This document shows, piece after piece, positions 8,796-16,213 of a stretch of 64,000 nt of DNA; within the stretch, counting starts at the first letter, position 1, and the number at the start of each line of letters is the position of its first letter. The notes under the pieces are model-generated. The model was not told where the DNA came from and made no database searches. It worked only from the letters and a program-made list of their open reading frames with translations. This DNA comes from Micavibrio sp964400125. GTDB taxonomy: Bacteria > Pseudomonadota > Alphaproteobacteria > Micavibrionales > Micavibrionaceae. The translations under genes were made by a program, and so were the position numbers. The stretch spans positions 1 through 64,000 of the forward strand of contig CAYNSR010000006.1 of the NCBI GenBank assembly GCA_964400125.1, read 5' to 3'.

Positions 8796-9486
8796 TGATT
8801 TTGCCTTTCCTTCCCCAGCATCCCGGCGCAGGCCGGGATCCATGACGCAAGCGCCCGGATGGATCCCGGCCTGCGCCGGGATGCTGGCGTTATTTGTATT
8901 ACTCATCACTTCCGCCCACGCCGCCGATTACACCTACGCCCCCGAAGGCTGCGATTTCCGCATGACCTTCCCGGAGGAGCCTTTGTCGGAGACGCGCTGC
9001 AACCCTGAAAAACCGGAACAATGTTACAAGGCCATCACCTTCAACCGCGTCTTCGCGCTCGATTCTTCCGTGCGCGTGAACGCCACCTGCAACCCGGCAG
9101 AGGAAAACATGCTGGAGCGTTACAGCGGCGAAGTGATGGAATTCACGCTCGAAAGCATGGCGCGAAGCGCCGTTACCGATTACCAGACCAGCTTTGCCGA
9201 TCATGGCGACGCGAAGGAAGCGATCTTGCTCGGCGCACATAAAATGCCGGACGGTACGGAAAAAATCTATATGGCGCAGCTGTGGATCGGGAAAACATCG
9301 CTCATGACCATCGAGGCCGAAGTCACCGGCATGGAATCGCCCGACACCGATGCCCTCTTCATCTCCATCATGAAAAGCGTCCGTCTGGCGGCATGGGATG
9401 AAAACGGCCCCGCCGCGAAAAAAGAACCCCTTGAAACTAAAGGGAAAAAAAGCGAAGACCCCGCAGCGGAGAAAAAGAAAGAATAA
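8782..9486 (+). CDS. Exported hypothetical protein with repeat-derived N-terminus
   Basis: Unrecognised periplasmic protein of 234 residues. The start is the ATG overlapping the end of hisS. Residues about 12-35 are encoded by a complete palindromic repeat (8815-8887), and the signal-peptide core LALFVLLITSAHAA follows directly, with likely cleavage after AHA. The mature part begins ADYTYAPEGCDFRMTFPEEP and contains several paired cysteines, suggesting disulfides. The C-terminus is a Lys/Glu-rich tail. The repeat has either extended the N-terminus of an older secreted protein or supplied its start, since no other start gives the signal peptide except the internal ATG just before LALF. Confidence 0.7.
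   Translation: MTPHDDFAFPSPASRRRPGSMTQAPGWIPACAGMLALFVLLITSAHAADYTYAPEGCDFRMTFPEEPLSETRCNPEKPEQCYKAITFNRVFALDSSVRVNATCNPAEENMLERYSGEVMEFTLESMARSAVTDYQTSFADHGDAKEAILLGAHKMPDGTEKIYMAQLWIGKTSLMTIEAEVTGMESPDTDALFISIMKSVRLAAWDENGPAAKKEPLETKGKKSEDPAAEKKKE
8815..8887. repeat. Dispersed palindromic element, copy 2 (inside a CDS)
   Basis: Perfect 28-bp inverted arms (8815-8842 and 8860-8887) around a 17-base loop, with core gcatcccggcgcaggccggg. It is read in frame as part of the exported protein starting at 8782. Confidence 0.9.
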
Positions 9487-9550
9487 TTCCCTTCCCCCCG
9501 GCCTTCGTGCTAGATTTTCTCCCAACTCTACATAATAAAAAACAGGGAGA

Positions 9551-10558
9551 ATGCGCATGGCCGAACCATTGCCGCTCAAGCCTATCGCGAATGACCGCGC
9601 CAGCAACCACGCGCACGGGCGCAATCCCGGCACGGCGCTCGATCTGGCCTGTATCGAAGACATCCGCATGAATTTCAGCGCGCTTGAACGCCGCGCCGCC
9701 ACTATCCCCGGCCGCCGCAGCGTCAAGAAAGACTGGCAGGCCGCATGGCTGTTAAAGGCCGTCAGTTGCATCGACCTTACCACCCTTTCGGGCGACGACA
9801 CGCCGGGCCGCGTCCAGCGCCTGTGTGCCAAGGCCCGCCAGCCGGTGCGCGAAGACCTCCTCCTTGCCATGGGCTTCGACCGTCCGCTGCATACGGGCGC
9901 GGTCTGCGTCTATCACGATATGGTTGAAACCGCCGTCAAGGCGTTGCGCGGCACGGATATCCCCGTTGCCGCCGTTTCCACCGGGTTTCCGCACGGGCTG
10001 TCGCCCCTGCCGCAAAAAATTGCCGAGATCAAGGCGAGTGTGGCTGCCGGAGCGCAGGAAATCGATATCGTCATCACCCGTCACCATGTCCTGCGCGGCG
10101 ACTGGAACGCCCTGTATGATGAGGTCAAATCCTATCGCGAAGCCTGCGGCGATGCGCGGATCAAAACCATTCTTGCGACCGGAGAACTGGCGACGATGCG
10201 CAATGTCGCCAAGGCGTCCATGGTCTGCATGATGGCGGGGGCCGATTTCATCAAGACCTCGACTGGAAAAGAAACCTCCAACGCCACCCTGCCCGTCACC
10301 TTAAGCATGGTGCGCATGATCCGCGCCTATCAGGACATGACGGGGGTCAAGGTCGGCTACAAACCCGCAGGCGGCATTTCCAAGGCGAAAGATGCGCTGG
10401 TGTATCAAGCGTTAATGAAGGATGAACTCGGACATGACTGGCTGCAACCGGATCTGTTCCGCTTCGGCGCATCGTCGTTGCTGGGCGATATCGAACGCCA
10501 GATAGAGCATTTCGTCACCGGGCACTATTCCGCCGCCAATCGCCACCCGATAGGATGA
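9551..10558 (+). CDS. deoC: Deoxyribose-phosphate aldolase
   Basis: Class I aldolase splitting 2-deoxyribose-5-phosphate into glyceraldehyde-3-phosphate and acetaldehyde in deoxynucleoside breakdown. The 335-residue protein has the DeoC barrel with SCIDLTTLSGDD, the segment EIDIVITRHH, a catalytic-lysine region GADFIKTSTGKE that would form the Schiff base, and the late VGYKPAGGISK with the second lysine. Length and sequence fit the longer proteobacterial DeoC type. A second in-frame ATG at 9557 is an equally possible start. An aldehyde dehydrogenase four genes downstream could use the acetaldehyde. Confidence 0.93.
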   Translation: MRMAEPLPLKPIANDRASNHAHGRNPGTALDLACIEDIRMNFSALERRAATIPGRRSVKKDWQAAWLLKAVSCIDLTTLSGDDTPGRVQRLCAKARQPVREDLLLAMGFDRPLHTGAVCVYHDMVETAVKALRGTDIPVAAVSTGFPHGLSPLPQKIAEIKASVAAGAQEIDIVITRHHVLRGDWNALYDEVKSYREACGDARIKTILATGELATMRNVAKASMVCMMAGADFIKTSTGKETSNATLPVTLSMVRMIRAYQDMTGVKVGYKPAGGISKAKDALVYQALMKDELGHDWLQPDLFRFGASSLLGDIERQIEHFVTGHYSAANRHPIG

Positions 10559-11064
10559 ATGTCATGTTTAAAATCATTCGCGACTTTTTCCATCGCCTGA
10601 CCCATAAAACGCCCGAAGCGCCTGTTGCGCCCGTGGCAATGCCTGACCCCGAAGGATTGAGCGTCGCGGAGATCAGTGCGAAACTCGGCATCCCCGAACT
10701 CGCGGACATGATTGACTCCGGCAGGGAGGATGTCGTTGTTTCGGTTGCCGACGAATACGAAATCGAAACCCTCCGCTTCCGCCCGCGATACGGCGCTTAT
10801 GAAGGCCGCGACCCGACCCTGTTCCGGGCATTTGAACTGGCCATCGACATACACAGCGCCCCTGCGAAACCGGCCCTTGCCCTCTCTTTTCAGGAAATGG
10901 CCAACGGAAACTATAAAATTTTTGGAATACGCAAATCTGGCCATGCCGTTCTGGACACGATGCAGGTTCCGACACTGGGCAACCCCGTCATCGATTCCGT
11001 AACGGAGATGATCTGGGAACGCACGGAAAAAAACAGACAAAAATTACAAAAAATAGAACGATAA
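10555..11064 (+). CDS. Hypothetical protein following deoC
   Basis: No family recognised. 169 residues from the ATG that overlaps the deoC stop (ATGA), or 166 from a second ATG at 10564. It begins with a short amphipathic stretch, MFKIIRDFFHRL, then a Pro/Ala linker and a mixed domain. The N-terminus resembles that of the next gene (MFQKLHDFF), which suggests related proteins or a shared targeting segment. No signal peptide is seen. The tight spacing implies cotranscription with deoC. Confidence 0.65.
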   Translation: MNVMFKIIRDFFHRLTHKTPEAPVAPVAMPDPEGLSVAEISAKLGIPELADMIDSGREDVVVSVADEYEIETLRFRPRYGAYEGRDPTLFRAFELAIDIHSAPAKPALALSFQEMANGNYKIFGIRKSGHAVLDTMQVPTLGNPVIDSVTEMIWERTEKNRQKLQKIER

Positions 11065-11077
11065 AGGTCAGGACAGG

Positions 11078-11587
11078 ATGTTCCAAAAATTACACGATTT
11101 TTTCAGCAAGAAAATAAATAATCCGCCCCCCGTGCCGCAGGGGATTGATGATCGGCTCTGCAAGGTCGATCTGACCATTGCCGAAAGCGATGCGCTGGAC
11201 AGGATGGGAGCTGAATATTTTTCCGTCCCTGAACTTTCCCATATCTTCTCATACGCCGTATCCCGTGGCAGCGGGATCATTGGTAATATATGCGAAAACA
11301 ACACCACCAGCATACAATTCAGCCTGTACCGTCAGGACGGCGATGACAACACCTATGAACGCATGCCAATGGTGACCTTTACCGATTCCCCGCTCGTCGA
11401 TATTGTCTTTATGCCCGCCCATACGGCCCTACTTTCACCGACGGAAAATGGCTATACCATGGTTCCGCAAGTCAAGACCGCCCCGCGCGATGCCGACGGA
11501 AATATCCTCCATGACAACCCCGCCATCGTCCCCGACGCCGGAACACGATATATCCTGCGCGCCGTTGCGGCATATGAACACCAGTAA
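11078..11587 (+). CDS. Hypothetical protein, possible relative of the preceding gene
   Basis: No family recognised. 169 residues beginning MFQKLHDFFSKK, like the N-terminus of its upstream neighbour, followed by a Pro-rich linker and a predicted alpha-beta domain with no evident catalytic motif. The start follows an AGGTCAGGA Shine-Dalgarno-like stretch. It lies 13 bases after the previous gene and 15 before the next, within the deoC-aldehyde dehydrogenase group. It is likely cytoplasmic. Confidence 0.65.
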   Translation: MFQKLHDFFSKKINNPPPVPQGIDDRLCKVDLTIAESDALDRMGAEYFSVPELSHIFSYAVSRGSGIIGNICENNTTSIQFSLYRQDGDDNTYERMPMVTFTDSPLVDIVFMPAHTALLSPTENGYTMVPQVKTAPRDADGNILHDNPAIVPDAGTRYILRAVAAYEHQ

Positions 11588-11602
11588 AGGGCAGAGAGCA
11601 TC

Positions 11603-11878
11603 ATGAGCGAATACACCATGAAAATCGCGGACGGCAGCGGCACCCGGGAACGGATGGAGCAAGTTATTGCCGCTCATGGCAATATACAGGTCAAAGATTT
11701 TAAAATAGGCCGTCTTGTGGTCGAAGCAGAACCCGCAATTATCGATGATTTCAGATCGAGGCATCCAGACTGGGTTGTAGACCCGGTCACCTATCTCGAC
11801 GACACACCGCCCCCGCTGAATTACGACAGGTTGCGCGACCTGCTTGAGCGCGATCAACCGGAAAACCCGAACCCATAG
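11603..11878 (+). CDS. Small hypothetical protein
   Basis: 91 residues, no family recognised. The pattern MKIADGSGTRERMEQVIAA, then VKDFKIGRLVVEAEPAIIDDF, suggests a compact alpha-beta fold. A predicted ferredoxin-like or protease-propeptide-like fold is possible but unproven. GGCAGAGAG precedes the ATG. It lies nine bases before the aldehyde dehydrogenase gene, in the same transcription direction. Confidence 0.6.
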   Translation: MSEYTMKIADGSGTRERMEQVIAAHGNIQVKDFKIGRLVVEAEPAIIDDFRSRHPDWVVDPVTYLDDTPPPLNYDRLRDLLERDQPENPNP

Positions 11879-11887
11879 AGGACAACC

Positions 11888-14341
11888 ATGACCAAAGTTG
11901 CAGAAATTTTTGACAGCATGGAATACGGCCCGGCTCCGGAAGATTCCAAACCCGCCAAGGAATGGATCAAGGCGCGTGACGGGAAATTCGTCCCCTTTAT
12001 CAATGGAAAATTCATCTCCACCGACAAGGCAACATGGTTTCCGGCAATCAACCCGGCCAATGGCGAAAAACTCGGTCAGGTGATGCAGGCGACGAAGAAA
12101 GATGTCGATGCCGCCGTGAAATCCGCCCGCGCCGCGCAAGGCGACTGGGCCGCCCTGCCCGGATTCGAACGAGCGAAATATCTCTACGCCATCTCCCGCC
12201 TCGTGCAAAAACATGCGCGCCTGTTCGCGGTGCTGGAAAGTCTCGATAACGGCAAAACCATTCGCGAAACGCGCGATATCGACGTTCCGCTGGTGGCGCG
12301 GCATTTTTATCATCACGCGGGATGGGCCCTACTGGCCGAGAATGAAATGGCCGGGTATGAACCCTATGGCGTGGCGGGGCAGATTATCCCGTGGAACTTC
12401 CCGTTGCTGATGCTGGCCTGGAAGGTCGCACCCGCCCTTGCCACGGGGAACACGGTTGTCCTCAAACCCGCAGAGCAAACCAACCTGACCGCGCAACTAT
12501 TTGCAGAAATCTGTATCGAGGCCAACCTGCCCAAGGGGGTCGTAAATATCATTACCGGCGACGGCGCGGCAGGTGAAATGATCGTCAAACATGACGGCAT
12601 CGACAAACTGGCCTTTACCGGATCGACTGATATTGGCCGTCTTATCCGGAAAGAATCCGCCGGGTCAGGCAAGGGCCTGACGCTGGAGCTGGGCGGCAAG
12701 TCTCCGTTTATCGTTTTTGACGATGCCGATCTCGATAGCGCGGTTGAGGGGCTTGTCGATGCGATCTGGTTCAATCAGGGGCAGGTCTGCTGCGGTGGGT
12801 CACGCTTGCTGGTACAAGAAAGCATTTATGAACCCTTCATCACCAAGGTCAAAAAGCGCATGGGCGATCTGCGCCTCGGCGACCCGCTCGACAAGTGCGT
12901 CGATATGGGCGCGGTGGTTGATGAAACGCAATTGAAACGCATTGATGCTCTGGTGAAAAAGGCCGTGAAGGCGGGGGCCGAAATCTATCAGGCCCCTCAA
13001 CATCAAACGGGCGCCTGCCCGGCGAAGGGCTGCTACTACCCGCCCACCCTGCTCACCGGTGTCGGCACGGCGGATGAAATCATGCAGGTCGAGGTCTTTG
13101 GTCCTGTCCTCGCCGCCATTTCTTTCCGCAATCAGGCCGAAGCCATTGATATCGCCAACAATACGCGCTTTGGCCTCGCGGCCAGTGTATGGACAGAGAA
13201 TATCAACATGGCCCTTGAAATGGCCCCGCGGTTGAAGGCCGGGGTGGTGTGGGTCAATTCCACCAACCAATTCGATGCGGCTTGTGGATTCGGCGGCTAT
13301 CGCGAAAGCGGCTACGGGCGCGAAGGCGGCAAGGAAGGGCTTTATGCGTATATGAAGCCCGCGTTTGAAGCCACATTGCCGCTGTCATCCCCGCGCAAGC
13401 GGGGGCCTTCCGCCGCCACGTCCAAAGATTCCCGCTTACGCGGGAATGACGATGACGGTGGAATAACATCCATCGACCGCACCGCCAAAAACTATATCGG
13501 CGGCAAGCAAAAACGCCCTGACGGGAATTATTCCATGCCTGTCCTCTCCCCTGACGGCAAATTTCTTGGCGAAGTTGGCGAAGGCAACCGCAAGGATATC
13601 CGCGACGCGGTGGAGGCCGCAAACAGTGCTGCTGGCGGCTGGGCCAATACATCCGGCCATGCCCGGGCGCAGATCCTGTACTACATGGCCGAAAACCTGT
13701 CCCCCCGCGCCGATGAATTTGCGCAACGGATCAGGAGCATGACCGGGTGCACCCCGGCGGCAGCAAAGAAGGAAGTGAATATGGCGATGCAACGCCTGTT
13801 TACCGCTGCCGCATGGGCAGATAAATACGACGGTGCCGTACACACCCCGCCCATGCGCGGCGTGACGATTGCCATGAATGAGCCGATGGGCGTTATAGGA
13901 ATCGCCTGCCCGGATGAACACCCCTTCTTGTCCTTTATCTCCCTGCTTGCTCCGGCGATGGCGATGGGCAATGCGTCCGTGATTGTCCCGTCGACGATTT
14001 ACCCTCTGGCTGCTACCGATTTTTATCAGATACTGGAAACATCGGACGTTCCGGGTGGCGTCGTCAACATCGTCACTGGCGACCGCGACACACTGACCAA
14101 AACGCTGGCGGAACACGATGGCGTTGATGCGCTATGGTATTTTGGCTCTGCGGCGGGAAGCAAAATGGTTGAGGAAGCCTCCATCGGCAACCTGAAACAA
14201 ACCTGGGTCAATCACAGCAAAATTCGCAACTGGACCGACCCCGAACAGGGCGAAGGCCGCGAATTCCTTCGTCGCGCCACGCAGGTGAAAAACATCTGGG
14301 TGCCCTACGGCGAAACATCCGGAGGGGGCGGTGGGTACTGA
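11888..14341 (+). CDS. Double-domain aldehyde dehydrogenase
   Basis: NAD(P)-dependent aldehyde dehydrogenase, 817 residues, with two fused ALDH-like domains. Domain 1 (about residues 20-495) is catalytic: it has IIPWNFPLLM, the LELGGKSP glutamate loop, and the cysteine loop FNQGQVCCGGSR. Domain 2 (about 525-800) keeps the fold but not an obvious catalytic cysteine and is probably structural. This arrangement is known for ALDHs encoded near deoC, and oxidation of the acetaldehyde from DeoC is a reasonable role. The linker (residues about 499-522) is encoded by a palindromic repeat, giving SPRKRGPS and DSRLRGNDD. The C-terminus ends in a Gly-rich run. Confidence 0.88.
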   Translation: MTKVAEIFDSMEYGPAPEDSKPAKEWIKARDGKFVPFINGKFISTDKATWFPAINPANGEKLGQVMQATKKDVDAAVKSARAAQGDWAALPGFERAKYLYAISRLVQKHARLFAVLESLDNGKTIRETRDIDVPLVARHFYHHAGWALLAENEMAGYEPYGVAGQIIPWNFPLLMLAWKVAPALATGNTVVLKPAEQTNLTAQLFAEICIEANLPKGVVNIITGDGAAGEMIVKHDGIDKLAFTGSTDIGRLIRKESAGSGKGLTLELGGKSPFIVFDDADLDSAVEGLVDAIWFNQGQVCCGGSRLLVQESIYEPFITKVKKRMGDLRLGDPLDKCVDMGAVVDETQLKRIDALVKKAVKAGAEIYQAPQHQTGACPAKGCYYPPTLLTGVGTADEIMQVEVFGPVLAAISFRNQAEAIDIANNTRFGLAASVWTENINMALEMAPRLKAGVVWVNSTNQFDAACGFGGYRESGYGREGGKEGLYAYMKPAFEATLPLSSPRKRGPSAATSKDSRLRGNDDDGGITSIDRTAKNYIGGKQKRPDGNYSMPVLSPDGKFLGEVGEGNRKDIRDAVEAANSAAGGWANTSGHARAQILYYMAENLSPRADEFAQRIRSMTGCTPAAAKKEVNMAMQRLFTAAAWADKYDGAVHTPPMRGVTIAMNEPMGVIGIACPDEHPFLSFISLLAPAMAMGNASVIVPSTIYPLAATDFYQILETSDVPGGVVNIVTGDRDTLTKTLAEHDGVDALWYFGSAAGSKMVEEASIGNLKQTWVNHSKIRNWTDPEQGEGREFLRRATQVKNIWVPYGETSGGGGGY
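13384..13452. repeat. Dispersed palindromic element, copy 3 (inside ALDH gene)
   Basis: gtcatccccgcgcaagcggg and its near complement cccgcttacgcgggaatgac are separated by a short loop. It is read in frame at the junction of the two ALDH domains, encoding a 24-residue insertion. Confidence 0.85.
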
Positions 14342-14355
14342 CCCGGCGTCCCCAG

Positions 14356-14778
14356 TCACCCCACCGACAGCGGCAGCGATGGAGCCAGCCCCCTGACCCG
14401 CTCCACCATCGCAAAAAACCCGTTGCGACGGTTGGGGCTGAGATGCCGGTCGAGCCCGAGATCCTCAAACGCTTTATCGATATCAAGCGTAGCGATTTCC
14501 TGCCGTGTTTTTCCCTGATAGGCCAGATCGAGGATATAAATGAGCCCACGGACGATCTGGGCATCACTATCGGCCTGAAACTTGAGTTTATCCCCATCCC
14601 ACCCGGCCACCAGCCAGACGCGGGATGTGCAGCCCCGCACCAGATTTTCATCCGTTTTCAGTACATTATCCATCATCGGCACCCTGTGCCCGAGATCGAT
14701 CAGGTAACGGTAACGGTCCTCCCAATCCGTAAAAAGGGAGAAACTTCCGGCCAGGTCCTCAAGTGTCGTTGATGTCAT
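14356..14778 (-). CDS. sufE: SufE-family cysteine desulfurase activator
   Basis: SufE accepts persulfide sulfur from the SufS cysteine desulfurase for Fe-S cluster assembly. 140 residues, with the family cysteine in the motif LVRGCTSRVWL and the conserved DSDAQIVRGLIYIL that follows. Length matches SufE. No other suf genes are in the window. It converges with the aldehyde dehydrogenase gene and diverges from clpX, sharing its upstream region. Confidence 0.92.
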   Translation of the reverse strand: MTSTTLEDLAGSFSLFTDWEDRYRYLIDLGHRVPMMDNVLKTDENLVRGCTSRVWLVAGWDGDKLKFQADSDAQIVRGLIYILDLAYQGKTRQEIATLDIDKAFEDLGLDRHLSPNRRNGFFAMVERVRGLAPSLPLSVG

Positions 14779-14798
14779 GTTCAGCTTTTGTTAACCGT

Positions 14799-14812
14799 AT
14801 CAATGCATTGAT
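14799..14812. promoter_or_regulatory. Perfect palindrome in the sufE-clpX intergenic region
   Basis: ATCAATGCATTGAT lies between a possible -35 (TTGTTA, 14788-14793) and -10 (GATAAT, 14810-14815) reading toward clpX, and 20 bases upstream of the sufE start. The position suits a repressor operator acting on one or both divergent genes. A second possible clpX promoter (TTGCGC at 14829, TAGATT at 14853) follows. These are motif matches only. Confidence 0.4.
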
Positions 14813-14905
14813 AATAGTATATAGGGGCTTGCGCTGGCTGTCCCCTGTTGGCTAGATTATATATATAAGTGATTCCTACTTATTCAAACACAGGACTCTC
14901 CGCGA

Positions 14906-16210
14906 ATGACCAAATCTGGTGCTACCGACTCTAAAAACACCCTTTACTGCTCCTTCTGCGGGAAGAGCCAGCACGAGGTCCGGAAACTGATCGCCGGCCC
15001 GAATGTATTTATCTGCAATGAATGCGTCGAGCTTTGCACGGACATCATCCGCGAGGAAGATAAATCGTCGATCGTACGCACCGGTGAGGGCATCCCCTCC
15101 CCCAGCGAGATCAAGGGCGTTCTCGACGAATATGTGATCGGTCAGGAAAAGGCCAAGCGCATTCTCGCCGTCGCCGTCCACAACCATTACAAACGCATCG
15201 AACAAAGCGGCAGCACGGATGGAATCGAAATTTCAAAATCGAACATCCTTCTGGTCGGCCCGACCGGTTCCGGGAAAACCCTGCTGGCACAAAGTCTGGC
15301 GCGGATTCTCGATGTCCCGTTCACCATGGCCGATGCCACGACCCTGACCGAAGCCGGGTATGTCGGCGAAGACGTTGAAAACATCGTACTGAAACTGTTG
15401 CAGGCCTGCGACTATAACGTTGACCGGGCGCAGCGTGGGATCGTCTATATCGATGAAATCGATAAAATTTCCCGCAAAGGCGACAATCCGTCCATCACCC
15501 GCGACGTTTCGGGCGAAGGCGTACAGCAAGCGCTCCTTAAACTGATGGAAGGCACCATCGCCAGCGTCCCGCCGCAAGGGGGGCGCAAACATCCGCAACA
15601 GGAATTCCTGCAGGTCGATACCACCAATATCCTGTTTATCTGCGGCGGGGCTTTTGCCGGAATTGAAAAAATCATTGCCCAGCGCGGCAAGGGTACGGCC
15701 ATCGGCTTTGGTGCCGATGTGCGCGGCCCGGAAGAACGCCGCGCCGGGGACTTGCTGAAAGAACTGGAAACCGAAGACTTGCTCAAATTCGGCCTGATCC
15801 CGGAATTCGTCGGACGCCTCCCGGTTGTTGCAACACTGGAAGACCTCGACGAAGACGCTTTGGTTAAAATTCTCACCGAACCGAAAAACGCGTTGGTCAA
15901 GCAATATGGCCGCCTGTTCGAGATGGAAGGGAAAACTCTAAAATTCACCGATGGGTCACTGAAGGCGATCGCAAAAAAGGCGATTGAGCGCAAAACCGGC
16001 GCACGCGGCCTTCGTTCGATCGTGGAAAACCTCTTGCTTGACACCATGTATGAAATTCCCGACCGCGAAGATATCGAAGAAGTGGTGATCGAGGAGAAAA
16101 CCATCACCGAAAGCAAGGCACCCACGTTCGTCCTTGCGGACAAGAAAAAGAAAAAGGCAAAATCGGACAAAGACGCCGACGAAAAAGAGTCCGAAGTAGC
16201 ATCAAGCTAG
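14906..16210 (+). CDS. clpX: ATP-dependent Clp protease ATP-binding subunit ClpX
   Basis: AAA+ unfoldase that feeds substrates to the ClpP peptidase. The 434-residue protein has the N-terminal C4 zinc domain (Cys15, 18, 37, 40), Walker A GPTGSGKT near residue 118, Walker B IVYIDEID, the RKGDNPSITRDVSGEGVQQALL segment and the sensor/arginine regions of ClpX. The tail is Lys-rich and longer than usual. In many alphaproteobacteria clpX lies between clpP and lon; neither is adjacent here. A divergent sufE lies upstream. Confidence 0.97.
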   Translation: MTKSGATDSKNTLYCSFCGKSQHEVRKLIAGPNVFICNECVELCTDIIREEDKSSIVRTGEGIPSPSEIKGVLDEYVIGQEKAKRILAVAVHNHYKRIEQSGSTDGIEISKSNILLVGPTGSGKTLLAQSLARILDVPFTMADATTLTEAGYVGEDVENIVLKLLQACDYNVDRAQRGIVYIDEIDKISRKGDNPSITRDVSGEGVQQALLKLMEGTIASVPPQGGRKHPQQEFLQVDTTNILFICGGAFAGIEKIIAQRGKGTAIGFGADVRGPEERRAGDLLKELETEDLLKFGLIPEFVGRLPVVATLEDLDEDALVKILTEPKNALVKQYGRLFEMEGKTLKFTDGSLKAIAKKAIERKTGARGLRSIVENLLLDTMYEIPDREDIEEVVIEEKTITESKAPTFVLADKKKKKAKSDKDADEKESEVASS

Positions 16211-16213
16211 ACA

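Noticed and set aside
7302..8887. CRISPR array suggested by regularly repeated gtcatcccgg units
   Set aside because: The repeats are isolated, far apart, palindromic and partly inside genes; there are no spacer arrays and no cas genes.
8899..9870. Minus-strand frame spanning the exported protein and deoC
   Set aside because: Crosses two well-supported genes and their junction; no domain.
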